Shown: positions 45,053-55,875 of the stretch, piece by piece
Position numbering within the stretch: the stretch's first letter is position 1
Layout of the letters: each line of letters starts with the position of its first letter
DNA from: Lineus longissimus
Lineage: Eukaryota > Nemertea > Pilidiophora > Heteronemertea > Lineidae
NCBI RefSeq assembly: GCF_910592395.1
Contig: NC_088308.1
Coordinates: 15,641,501 to 15,705,500, forward strand
Length of the DNA: 64,000 nucleotides
Direction of reading: 5' to 3'
The notes under the pieces: generated by a model
Seen by the model: only the letters and a program-made list of their open reading frames with translations
Databases searched by the model: none
Told to the model about the DNA's origin: nothing
Made by a program: the position numbers and the translations under genes

Positions 45053-45660
45053 TTTCCATTGCTCAAGTAAAGTTAGGTTATTTAATTCTTCCAAATAAGT
45101 GAGTTTTGTGTACATCAGTGACCTTTTTGTACAGCAGTGTATACCTCTGTGTGTAAACAAACCCCTGCCTTACATTGGAGAAAACTTCGACAGTTGAAGT
45201 TTTCATCGAGACGACACGCTTTTGAATGAGGACCTAACGGCGTCTTCTCTGCTTTCCCAAGGAAGATGATTGAATTTAATGCCACTCGGTGTTGCTTCCG
45301 CTGTAGTGACATTGCTGTTCTTCGACAACCAACTTTCTGGGGGGAAAACGACGTCCAATCTACTGTGAGTCAATCAGTCGAATTTTCAATGACCGTATGT
45401 TGATCAAACCACAGCCGGTCTCACCAGGTGACGACCCATACAGTTTACTGTAGTTAAGCGATTTGCACAGTCACTAGAATATCAATTCCATGAAATTGAT
45501 CGCGGCCAGAGCACCTATATGCAATGTTTTGTTCCTTTTCATGGACGTGGGTCTGTGCCCAGGAGCCAAATGTATCTTCCTGATTGCATGTGCACCAGCC
45601 CTGCCCTTACTTCTCACAAAGAACCTCTCGTATATTGAAGGTCTCATATTGCACGATTCA
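45053..45660. other. no gene seen
   Basis: Open frames of up to 66 codons without recognisable features. Confidence 0.5.
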
Positions 45661-45664
45661 ATGG

Positions 45665-45925
45665 AACCTTCCATAAAAACCTAGTGTCATTGAAAAAAAA
45701 TGGTTTTCTTCTATGTAACTAAGTTTTTGAAAGAAGAAAACAGGATTTCACTGAAACCTAGTCTTTTTACCTCGTCTCCAAGCAAACCTCTTTCCAGACG
45801 AACCATGCGTGCCATGCTGTGGAGACGAGGTAAGAAGACTAGGTTTTCTGGCATATGGATTGGAAACCAGGTTTTAAAAGAAATAACCTTGTCTATTTCA
45901 ATAAAAACTAGGTTTCCATGAAGAC
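45665..45925. repeat. AAACCTAGTTT-repeat element, left part
   Basis: AAAACCTAGT, GAAACCTAGTC, GACTAGGTTTTC and AAAACTAGGTTTCC, plus an inverted pair ACCTCGTCTCCA / TGGAGACGAGGT, cluster here. The same words make up 51,545-51,800, so the two stretches look like one element split by a later insertion. Confidence 0.55.
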
Positions 45926-45929
45926 ATGT

Positions 45930-46502
45930 ATATATATATATTTGTTAATTGTCACCTATTTATACAAATAGCCAGCCTTAAGGCTTATGAGACAGTTGTT
46001 CGAGCATACGAGTTGTGAGATGTCGTTTCAAGTTCTTACTGCCCATTTCCCATCTCATATGCCCGAATCACAAAATTTGCAACTTCTTTGGCAAATTCGC
46101 CCTTGGTTAACATAATCTGGAGTCTCTCCTCATCGTCACTTGGTTCAACAATGTCAATTTTGCTATACAAATGTCTTCTACTGACAGCATACAAAGGGCA
46201 CACACAAAGAAAGTGGACCTCACTCTCAACGCCATCGTTACATACTGGACAAGTACGCCTTTCCACTGGTAGATTTCTATATCTTCCCAGTTCAATGTTT
46301 ATCGGGAATGAACCATTTCTTAGACGCGCAATGGCTGACCTCTCTTGTTTTGATAGTCTAGCTTTTACATATGGTTCTGCGCCAAACACAGTCTTCAGTG
46401 TTTTATACGTTCTTAGCTTAGGCATTTCATTCAGTTGTTTCTGCCAGTTATCAATATACTTTGTTAGCATGACTGATCCCACTGCCTTCAAAATGTTACC
46501 AA
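45930..46502 (-). pseudogene. LINE C-terminal fragment, 5' truncated, split by Harbinger
   Basis: Minus frame from 46,506 reads GNILKAVGSVMLTKYIDNW, YKTLKTVFGAEPY, RSAIARLRNGSFPI, then a CCHC-like end CPVCNDGVESEVHFLCVC and a stop at 46,036. This is the C-terminal region of a non-LTR retrotransposon. A (TA)n tract at 45,928-45,942 may be its tail. The next coding piece upstream (MNDLYDNVEMC) lies at 51,486-51,530 beyond the Harbinger element and the frame continues across. Confidence 0.75.
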
Positions 46503-46694
46503 CAGGGTGCGTATTCATGAAGCCTTCGTAGAATTGTCAGTAACGAACGATCTACGAGACCCTAAGTAAGACTTTTGTAACTGTGCAGTAAGTCATTACG
46601 TGGTATTCACAAAGCATTCTTATGGTTCTCCTGATGCAATTTACTTCACCGCTCGTAACGCTCACGTTGTTTTGCGCGGTTGAGCACTTTGGCC

Positions 46695-47574
46695 GGCTTG
46701 TGGTATTCGACTCGATGACTCGACGACGCGATGGCTCGATGACGCGATCGTTGCTATGGATTTTGCTAAAATACGGAATCCCATGATCCTGGTCTCCGGG
46801 CTACCGCTGCAACAGCAGAGGTTTTAGCTCGGCCTTCCCATACCCAGCTACGGTATGTAGAAGGATGTGCCCCCCCCCCCCCCAGCCATGGCCACTGAAG
46901 ATTGGTCCCCGCGATTGATTTTGATATTTAAAGGACTCGCGGAAGTTTCATAGCATGCAAAATGACCGGAGATTTAATTGACAAACAAGCTTCTAGTGGC
47001 CAATGTCAGATGTCATGTGGTAGTCTGTCAACAATCGGAATTTCGCATATGTGCAGTTTTTTAGACTCAGTCACTCAGTCCCTCTTCCGCCCCTTGACAT
47101 CTGCTCCCCCCCCCCCCCCCCCCAATACATCAGCCCCTATACATGCTTTCCGAAATTGGTGGCTTGCATTGGAACTAACTTTTTCCCCCTTGTCCGTCAT
47201 TAAAGGCATTCAAGTGTGTTGGTCAACCATGACTATCTCCTTTGTCCCTCCACCACAATCCTAGTTTCCCCTTATGACATCACTATTTCGGACACTCGGC
47301 GCCCCATTTCTGGAAAGGTGTATAGCTTGCATAGCAACATGGCGCATGGTTTTATCAAAAATGCGAACTTGTAGGAAACGAAAAATGGTCGGATTAGATA
47401 CGGTGAAAACAGCTGGAAAGGGATTGGTAATGATCGGTTCTTTTTTATTTTCCTCCACTTATGATTCTATGTATAAATTACAGTCCAGGCAGTGATATTC
47501 TTTAAAAAGATTCCAACTTGATCGCGTCATCGAGTCATCGCGTCGTCGAGTCATCGAGTCGAATACCACAAGCC
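46695..47574. mobile_element. 880-bp element with 64-bp TIRs nested in the Harbinger
   Basis: CTTTGGCC is duplicated on both sides (46,687-46,694 and 47,575-47,582). Inverted ends begin GGCTTGTGGTATTCGACTCG and continue as reiterated ATGACTCGACGACGCGATG. The core has C runs at 46,871-46,885 and 47,106-47,123 and no supported gene. An 8-bp duplication points to the hAT or Mutator groups. Confidence 0.8.
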
Positions 47575-47702
47575 CTTTGGCCGGGGTGAGTCATTGATGT
47601 GTTATGAAATACAATTGAGCGTGTCGTCACTGTAATAGACCTATATACAGTTACACCACAAGCTCTATACACCATTATTTCCCGGAATTTGCAAGAAGCG
47701 TG

Positions 47703-49748
47703 ATGGGACCGAAGAGGAGAAAAACTCTCGTCCCGCGAGATGACGAGGATGACACAATTTCTAACAGCCGTCAGCCGAAGTTTTCCCCCACCGAAGTTCT
47801 AAAGTTAGTTAGTCTTGTGGAAAAGAATTGGAGGGTTATTAATGACAAGTTTTCAGACGTGATTGCATTGAAGCGAAAGCAGGATGTGTGGAGTGACATA
47901 ACGCGAAGAGTGAACAGCGTTGGCACAGTACTTAGAACAAACAAAAGCATTCGGCACAAGTGGGACGATATGAAATCAAAAGTCAAACAAAAGGCCGTCT
48001 ATGTAAAAAAGATGTTGTCAAAAACTGGCAACGTGCCATTGGAAGATGCCATTCCTCAGCTAACGGAATTGGAGGAAAGGATTGCAGGACTCATCGGGAC
48101 TGAAATGATTGAGGGAATCCCTGGCGGCATAGATACAGAAGAGCCTGTCTCCGGCGACCATGACAACCACGAGGACCGCGACTTCGATTTCGAAACGCAG
48201 ATATCAGAACAAGTAAGTTGTTGGCAACCAGTGTTCAAAGACACGTTTCAAAGATGGCCGAGTCTAGAGAATGATTTAGTAACTCTACCACCCCCATGGC
48301 AAGAAAAAAGTGACTGGCATAACGCATACTTCTTTTTGCCACGGGTAAAACTGGTATGCCATGTCGAAAATGGTAAATAAATCTCCCGAACTGCATCATA
48401 CAAAAATCTCGAGTGAGGGCCCCTACCCTTCCCCCAACACTACAACCTGATATTGTAACAAACCCTCCTCTCTTTGATATCCATTTCAACCACTAAATTG
48501 AATTTACAGGAACTTCGAAACGAAATAGATACCATTGCGTCCCCAGACATTGCCGTCCACGATGCAGACGTCCGTTCTCCTTCTCCACCACCAAGGAATC
48601 GTGTGAGACCACATAAGGGTCCCGTCTCCCGATCGTTTATGGAGTCCATGGGAGATTCTCCTCTTCCAGCAAAGACGTCCGCTCGTGTAGATTTGCAGAA
48701 ATCACTGACTCAGTGACTGTAAGTATTGTTTACTTCACCCATGTTAAAGACTAATTGCTCGATTTTATGCCTTAAATATTGGTGATATTGTATTAAGCGC
48801 TAAATAATTAGCTTTATAATCATAAAAGCCTATAAACTAATGCATGAAGCAAACAATTTGTATTTTTTGCTTGTAATCAGTCAACAATGGATCTTATTTT
48901 TCAGGCTGCTCGAAATAAGAGAGCTTCATGTACCATGACACGCCGTGATGATGTCAACTCCGATGAAGCCGTCCGTTCTCCTACTCCACCACCACAACGC
49001 CGCAGCTTGCAATTTTCAAAGCGTGGTTCTTCTGTCCCAGCAAGAACGTCATCTGTACTTGACTTTCGGGGATCACCAAAGGTAAGACAGAAAAAAATTA
49101 CTAATTTAGCGGGATGGCCCATGAAGTGGTGTTTGTGTATCTACGTATTTAAGGAAGGGGGAAGTGTTCTAATTTCACATCTCCCTTTTCCCCAAATTAC
49201 TCGGCTAGAACAGGAAACGTACCGACCGACAGACAGACGATCGCTGCAGTTGACAGTACATCCCACACCCCAAAAAATGTGAGTGGTCAAGAAATGAACC
49301 ACATAAGAATTTTACTATTAAAATTAACATGATTTTAATTTCGTCAACATTTCAGACAAATCGTCGAGTTGTAGCACCATTCATCACTCATCCTGTCGAT
49401 GACATCTCGGATGGTGACGTTCCTTCAGCTTCATCTTCTTCTGTCCGGCGATCAGGAAAGGCTGGTTCATCCATGGGATCTGCAGCAGAAAGGAAACTTT
49501 CCCATGCAGCTGAAGTAGTCGAGGTAGAGAAGGAGCGGGTAGAAGTTGAGAAGAAGCGACTTGATGTTGAAGAAAGAAGGCTTCACCTGGAAGAAACAAA
49601 AGTTGATATCCTTAAAAAGGATGTGCATCTTTTGGAGGTACTAGTCATGAAAGCCAGTGAATCGGAGGATATTGGTCCAAAACGGAAGGAACACAGGTCT
49701 AGACCGTCTTCATTTGCTGCACTGGAAAATATGGGCAAAGGAGAGTGA
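47703..49748 (+). CDS. Harbinger Myb/SANT-like accessory protein (multi-exon)
   Basis: Exon 1 (47,703-48,212; 170 codons) starts at ATG 47,703 and holds a Myb/SANT-like domain: KFSPTEVLKLVSLVEKNWRV (about 26-45), KRKQDVWSDITRRVNSVG and SIRHKWDDMKSKVK (about 57-95), then an acidic tail. Donor CAA|GTAAGT. Exon 3 (48,905-49,081, phase 0, donor AAAG|GTAAGA) and exon 4 (49,356-49,748) follow in frame; exon 4 carries a long charged helix (VEVEKERVEVEKKRLDVEER) that may be a coiled coil. A second candidate exon at 48,510-48,716 resembles exon 3 but ends in TGA. In Harbinger elements this protein binds the transposon ends and carries the transposase into the nucleus. Skipping exon 2 gives about 360 residues. 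Confidence 0.8.
48510..48716 (+). pseudogene. duplicated exon of the Myb-like gene, with stop
   Basis: Acceptor TTTACAG ends 48,509. It encodes DVRSPSPPPRN…PAKTSARVDL, parallel to AVRSPTPPPQRR…PARTSSVLDF of the exon at 48,905. It ends ACTCAG-TGACT-GTAAGT: TGACT duplicates the preceding TGACT and brings a TGA just before the donor. Either a terminal alternative exon or a decayed duplicate. Confidence 0.6.
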
Positions 49749-49880
49749 TTCCTTCATGGTAAACTTGTTAACACTGCCGAAATATTACGGACAATTGTGC
49801 CTGGGTTCTACATCTGCCCTAGGTGACTGAGTTGTAGCCTACTACATGTGTAACCTACTCTGTGAGATATATAATTGCTT

Positions 49881-49966
49881 ATCATAGTTTTTTTCTTCAA
49901 AACAATCATGTGTTATGGTAGATATCATAGTTTTTTTCTTCAAAACAATCATGTGTTATGGTAGAT
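49881..49966 (+). repeat. 43-bp tandem duplication
   Basis: ATCATAGTTTTTTTCTTCAA…CATGTGTTATGGTAGAT occurs twice with period 43, between the two convergent Harbinger genes. Confidence 0.95.
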
Positions 49967-50151
49967 CTACAGAATTTGGTGTTTATCCGTTGTTCTCGTC
50001 AAACACACATATTTCTCCCTAGCAGTAATTGGTGATGGTTCGGTTGTTTATTTGGCAATAAAATAAGTAAAAAATACGTACATATTCCTAAAATGTTAAT
50101 CTATCATTCTTGTCCTTGCGTCCACGCCCGTCTAGTTGTCTGCGAAACCAA

Positions 50152-51277
50152 TTAGAGGGTTGTTGTCGCATCGGGATTGTCCACGTTGGCGGGTGGATTA
50201 CGAGGAACGGGAAGTCCATGGTTTTCACATATGTTATGTAACACGGCAGTCGCAATGATAATTGAGCAACACTTTTCGGGTCGAAATCGGAGGGTTCCAC
50301 CTGAAAAAATAGCAAACATTTGGAATACATGTGTAAGTATATATTCCATTGTTTAAGCGACTGGTCCTAGATGCAATCTCCGGAATTGCATAATATGATA
50401 ATGAGTGTACATTCCTCAGGGGCCTACCTTCTACGTGTAAGCACCTCCATCTGTTTTTCCATCTTCCAAATGTTCGTTCATTGATGCTTCGAACTCGCCG
50501 GTGGTGAACGTTATATCGTCTATCTGCAGCATCTTCTGGGTGGGATACAGGGGTCATTAGGTAGGGTCTGAGAGGATAGGCACTGTCACCTAGCAGGTAT
50601 CCACCATCATCCAGTAGTCCACGTTCCATCTTCGCCTTTAAGCTGCAGTTACACCAGATAAACTCATCGTGTGTGGCACCTGGCCAACGGGCAACGATAT
50701 TAGTGAATTTCAAGTCATGCGAACAGACTCCTTGCACATTTATGGCATGTCGCTGTTTCCTGCAGACATAAGACGCCTCGTTTACGGAGGGACACTGAAT
50801 TGGAATAAGTGAACCATCTATACAGCCGACGACATTCGGAATCCGATGGCGTTCAGAGTAGAAACCCTCTTTCTCACGCTCTTGCTCGGCAGCCGTTCGA
50901 GGAAACACTATAAACTGCTGTGCTTTAGCTTCTAAAGCAGAGGAAACTCTGGTCACAATCCTTGATATGGTAGGTTGACTCAAGCCACTAGCCATGTCCC
51001 CATTAGCAAGTTGAAAACAGCCGGTAGCAAAAAATCTGAGTGCAACACAGACCTGGAGAGTTGCTAGTACTGCACGTGATCGCATGGTGGCTGGGGCAAT
51101 CTCACCTGCTAACAAGTCGATGATTTCAAAGAGGACTGGTCGAGTCATCCGGTACCGCTGATATAAATCTACGTCATCGTAGACGTCGAGTGGTTGTAAT
51201 CTGTCTCTAAACACACGCTGCCGCCGTAAAGCCCGTCTGGCCTCAACCTCTTCCAATAAAACCAACGCAGCTGCCAT
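50152..51277 (-). CDS. Harbinger DDE transposase (HARBI1-like)
   Basis: Starts at ATG 51,277; exon 1 runs to 50,428 (donor GAAG|GTAGGC) and exon 2 is 50,300-50,152 (acceptor TTTTTTCAG). The product is about 332 residues, the usual HARBI1 size. A helix-turn-helix-like N-terminal part (RSRAVLATLQVCVALRFFA, then LSQPTISRIV) precedes the DDE domain: VVGCIDGSLIPI (Asp154), LLGDSAYPL (Asp231), INERTFGRWKNRW (Glu267). Exon 2 supplies the conserved end FRPEKCCSIII…AVLHNIC and stops at TAA. All three catalytic acids are present and no frame break is seen, so it may be intact. It cuts and pastes the element together with the Myb-like protein. Confidence 0.9.
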
Positions 51278-51485
51278 GATTGTAGCGTACAAGTGTTTCA
51301 AACTATTTACGAAAACTCAACGAAGCCTAAAACACCTCACGTAATTCTAGTAACGCGTTACGAGGTCGATTGAAGTGACGAGTGCTTTGTGAATATGACG
51401 CAAATCGATAAAAGCACACTACGAGCGGTGTACGAGTTCGTAAACGCTTACTAAGCCCTAAGAAGGCTTCATGAATAAGGCCCTG

Positions 51486-51545
51486 GCACATTTCAACATT
51501 ATCGTAAAGATCATTCATATTCGCCCTGTGTACTATATTTTTATT
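51486..51545 (-). pseudogene. LINE coding fragment right of the Harbinger
   Basis: Minus frame HRANMNDLYDNVEMC, the upstream neighbour of the LINE fragment at 45,930-46,502. The Harbinger insertion separates them. Confidence 0.55.
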
Positions 51546-51800
51546 TGTATATAACCTAGTTTTATTCCACAAAACGTTTTTTTTCTACGAAACTAGGTTT
51601 TCATTTAGAAGCATAGGTTTAATTTTTAAAAACATAGTTTTCTTGCAAAAAAACTTGGTTTTTGATTTAGAAAACGTGGTTTTTATATTTTACCTATGCC
51701 TTTTCGATAAAAACCTAGTTTCATTGAATAAAACGTGGTTTTATTCCAGGAAACTACGTTTTTAAAGAAGAAAACCTTGTTTTTCTACTGAAAATTAGGT
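51546..51800. repeat. AAACCTAGTTT-repeat element, right part
   Basis: About ten copies of AACCTAGTTTT / GAAACTAGGTTTTC / AAAACGTGGTTTT variants, each 20-25 bp apart. Counterpart of 45,665-45,925. Confidence 0.6.
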
Positions 51801-53472
51801 GAAAACGACGTGCGCGCGAGTTTGTATGAAGCAAGCGAATGGTGGAAAAGATATTGAGAGTATGTGCATGCATTTCACTTTGTTCTATTTGGAAAATGAT
51901 ACACTTTATTATACATTTTGAAGATGAGAAAAATGATGCTTTCGGTGCCTACGTACGCAGACCATTGAACCCCCTTCCCCTGTACGCACCCTTTACTCTC
52001 AGCTGTGGACCCTCTTCAGTGCGTACGTACTTTAAGGACGTCTCCAAGGGCAACAGATGACTACAAACAAGGGGCAGAGAAACTGGGTGAATTTTTCTGA
52101 AAGTTTTACAAGTCCGAAACCTAAAACATGAAATATAATAAAGAATGCTGCTTACTTATATCAAAGATATATTTGGGGTCAGTAACAAATATTGAATCAT
52201 TGAAACAGTCTTTCAGGTTCTTATTGATTATGAGAAACAAAGGATTTTTTTAGTGCAAGAAATAAGCAAACCTGCCGATTTTTCTCTGCCTAAAACCTTA
52301 TCAATGCGTGAATAAGGGTCATTGCTAGGGAAGTGAGCATTTTGTAGAAAAGAAATCAACTATGGTTTATGAGTAAATGGTGATTTTATTTGCAGATTTT
52401 TCAAACTTTTCCAATGGTTTTGAAAGGAACCAGTTTTGAACCCATCTTGCACTGAAGGTCAATGTACAGACATGGGCATAGGCCTACAAATGTGTATGCC
52501 GAGCATGACAAATCTATGGCCTTTCAAGGAATTTTATTAGATAATTCTAAAGTTTGGTGACTTAACAGCCAATATGACCATTAATTGACAGTAATCGTAT
52601 AGACCTTCAAAATGATACCCATGACAACACTCTCGGGGTAAGGGTTGCCGAGATAGTAATTTTGACCCCTTTTTAGGCTCCAAATTTAAGATCTCGAAAA
52701 CCTTTTGCCCAAGGGTGTCGTCATGGGTATCTCTGAAAAGGTCTATGTGAGTACTGTCGAATAAAACAGTTTTTATCCACATGCGGTGCCCATGAAGCTC
52801 ATGGGAGGCGGTCAAAGTTTCCACTTTTGCCCTTTTTGACCCTCCCTGGGGGTCCCACGGTTCGTTAAGGGGGCCAAAAACTATGCAATGTTAAAGTACC
52901 CCCATAGACCTTCATTTTGATACCCATGTTGACATGTTTCGATGACATCAACTTTTTGACCCCTACTTTGGGACCATTAGGCCCTATTAAGGGTCTCATT
53001 TCTGACTTAATGTGCAACTTTACGCGGGAGAAAAATTGAATTTTGAAATCAGCACCCCCATATTACCCAAAAACGGCTGTTTTCAATTTGCCCGCTAATT
53101 TGTCAAACGGAACTTCACATTTTTCACACTCGTCCCATGGCCTAAATTTCTCTTTCTCGCCCAGAGCACACTGAACATGAATGTTAACACCAGTATTCAC
53201 AATGAACATTCAGCAAGTGTATGGGCATTGGCACGGCGCCGCGGCGACCCGTACCAGCCCCTGATATCCAATTGGAAAATCCCGCGTGTCCGCCATCACC
53301 CGGGCCACACCAGCCCCGTGCTCGCCGTCCACACTCAATACCCTAAGATACACACTTTACAATAGACTTGTACATTAGCTATTTCCAAACAAACAGTTGA
53401 ATTATCCAGAATTATTGAGGTAGCAGGAAGGGGTGGGCGTTTGTGGTTTCTGAGTGTGAGGGGGTATAGTGG
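51801..53472. other. no gene seen
   Basis: Two related stretches (GACCTTCAAAATGATACCCA at about 52,603 and GACCTTCATTTTGATACCCA at about 52,909) suggest an old repeat. 53,075-53,110 is related to 26,540-26,560. No coding sequence. Confidence 0.5.
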
Positions 53473-53570
53473 TGTCTGTCGACTGTGCTTTAAGAGGGAC
53501 TAGGCATGATGCCAGTTTCTCTTAAAGCACAGTACACTGCCAGTCCCTCTTAAAGCACAGTCAACAGACA
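53473..53570. repeat. 29-bp inverted repeat hairpin
   Basis: TGTCTGTCGACTGTGCTTTA + AGAGGGACT (53,473-53,501) pairs with 53,542-53,570, 28 of 29 matched. The 40-base loop holds a third partial copy (CTCTTAAAGCACAGT). Could be a tiny MITE or a small-RNA hairpin. Confidence 0.75.
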
Positions 53571-54429
53571 TGTGGTTTCAGTATAAGGTATTTCATTGTA
53601 GCAATGCGAAATGTAAGCAATTTTGGTTAGGTCCGTAACATAGAGTGACTCAACCACCCTCTTGATTACAGCGGCCGCCTCAGCGCCACCACACGGGGCA
53701 TAATGGTATTAGGCTATGTAGCTTCGCGCGATATGCACCATTTTGGGAAAACTCAGCGTGGAAGTATGCTCATTAGCATAATCTATTCTTAGCTCCAGCT
53801 CGAGGTAATCTCGCGCAGTGTTTCTTCGGCCCAGATACATTGTGGTAGAAAACGTCTAGGTCTAGTACAATGAACGCCTGGCTTGCGCCAGACTAATAAA
53901 TGAAGAAGGTCTAGCTGCGCGACACTACTGTGATAAAAATGACCATTGCAGAGACTCTGTGACGTAAGCATATACTTTTTACAATTAAAAATGCTCTCAA
54001 AAGACGATAAGGAATGATTATTTATTAACATTTACTGAACTATATACCTTCTTATTATCACTTTATATAAATCGGTTGGCGTTAGGTTGCGTGCTATTCT
54101 TTCCTCGTGACAATATACAGCAAAATAGTTACAACCCCATAATCGCGCTATAAGTCCATAATGAGATCAGCGTGACCAGTTATAAATGTTTCGCCAGCTT
54201 CACTATTTTGCCGCTACGCGGCGCGTTGTGTCCTTGCGTCAAGGACATTCACTGGGTCCGAGAATGTTCTGAGTACTAACACAGTAGCCTTTTTCAAATA
54301 AACATTCAAAATACTTATAGTCCTAAGTATTTACATAAAAAGCTTTTTTTCAGATAAACGGCCAAGTTAACAAGGATATTTATCGGGTAATTACAAACAC
54401 TTCGAAATACTTATAGTATGTAAATATAG
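53571..54429. other. no gene seen
   Basis: Contains the inverted match to 29,246-29,291 (about 53,670-53,720, with GCGGCCGC). Otherwise AT-rich. Confidence 0.5.
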
Positions 54430-54683
54430 TATGTAAAGTTTGTTTATTATAGTGTCACCCCTAATGAAAGGGCCAGCCAGCTTTTTGGCTTATGAGAAAC
54501 TCTTCACTTCCAAACTCCTATCTCTAATGCCAGGCGCCTGGCGAGAAGGCAGTTTGTACCCTATGTTTAACTAGCTGGCGGCTAACCAACCGGCCGCATC
54601 GGAAAGAGGTTACCAGCGGGCCTCGAACCTTCGACCTTCCGTTCACGAGGCGGGCGCCTTAACCACTAGGCCATCGAGATCGG
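54430..54683 (-). repeat. tRNA-derived SINE
   Basis: On the minus strand an A-box-like TGGCCTAGTGGTTAAGG (about 54,672-54,656) and a B box GGTTCGAGGCC (54,629-54,619) stand at tRNA-like spacing. They are followed by a ~150-bp non-tRNA body and an A/T-rich end near 54,430. Stems do not fold as a functional tRNA. Confidence 0.6.
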
Positions 54684-55875
54684 TTATTTATAGTTATTAT
54701 ACTATATTTATACAAATTAGGATTCACAAGAAAACGTGCTGGAATAAGCCTATTTCTCAGGTTGATATTATCTCTATTATCTCTACATACAAATATAAAG
54801 TGGAATTCGTCACCAATGGAACCATCATTACACTCAGTTCACAGCCACCGCTCTTGTGGTACATTTGCAAAACGTCTGGTCTCAATTGGCAGTTTATGGT
54901 CATCACATCTAAATTTGAGTTGGGAGCGCTGTCAAATACTTTTCGAAATTCTAAGAGCGCTTTATTTCACTGTAAACACCAACACAAGAACACACAACGC
55001 AGTGTTCTAACGACGCCTATAAAAATAAGAATAGCAAACCAAGTGTAGAGCAGAGAACGCCGAAGCAGACGTAACAAAAACGTGGGAGACAAAACGGAAC
55101 AAGTCCAGCTAAAAAAAGGCACTCAAAAACGTAAGGCTGTACACTTGGCATTCGACAAACAGTACATGGAAATATGAGGAAGTGTTTTAAACAGAAATCT
55201 CCCTCTGATGAAGGAGAACATGTACACATTCTGGGCGCTTTGACGGAATTAAAAAAAAAACCTTGCTCGATCAAACGGGAGGACTAAACTGTTTTTCTGG
55301 GCGTTCTGAAGAACGATAAAACGACAGAAATAAGACCGAAAGGTTCTAATCACCGCAAAAAAGAACTTTACCGGAAGAACAGAAAAATCGAATAGTGTGT
55401 CCTCAACTGCGAATCAATCAAACTGCTTCTGTAAAGTTGCCAAAACTTCCCGAAATTCGATGGTACATAATGCACAAAGTGGAGCGCATTCTTGGAAACT
55501 CCAGCCTGAGCTAACAGCTAAACGGAACTTAGTAAATTCTACAATTAGGTTATCATTGTTATGGAGGATATTTGCTCAATAAGTAATTTGAACGTAAAGT
55601 ATTAAAAGAATGCACTTCTTTCCTAGTGCCACTTCTTGAGCGAAAGATTCCACGGCAATTCATCGACGAAATTGGGACCAGGAAGGAGATTTTGACCTCA
55701 AGGCATTTTTGAACTACAGTCCTTCAGGACTCATTCGAACACTATCTCCGCGAACGTTCAGCAGAAAAACAAGGGGTCCGGCCAATTAACAAAAGACAGC
55801 TGCAAAACATTAGTCATCGTACAAATTTGATTTTAAATCAAAGAACACAATGCCGACAAGCAACTTGATTGGTTC
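54684..55875. other. no gene seen
   Basis: Open frames up to 85 codons overlap each other on both strands without recognisable motifs. Confidence 0.5.

Larger units (their letters stand above)
46503..51485. mobile_element. Harbinger (PIF/Harbinger) transposon, two genes
   Basis: Terminal inverted repeats CAGGGTGCGTATTCATGAAG (left) and CTTCATGAATAAGGCCCTG (right) bound 4,983 bp. Inside are a Myb/SANT-like gene (plus, 47,703-49,748) and a DDE transposase (minus, 50,152-51,277) in convergent order, the usual gene set of animal Harbingers. It sits in a LINE reading frame. No clear 3-bp target duplication is seen. It also hosts another element near the left end (46,695-47,574). Confidence 0.85.

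Noticed and set aside
51299-51301. Transposase start at 51,301
   Set aside because: The codon on the minus strand is TTG; the first ATG in frame is 51,277.
54608-54683. Functional tRNA gene on the minus strand
   Set aside because: A- and B-box words are there, but acceptor, anticodon and T stems do not pair, and a SINE-like body follows.
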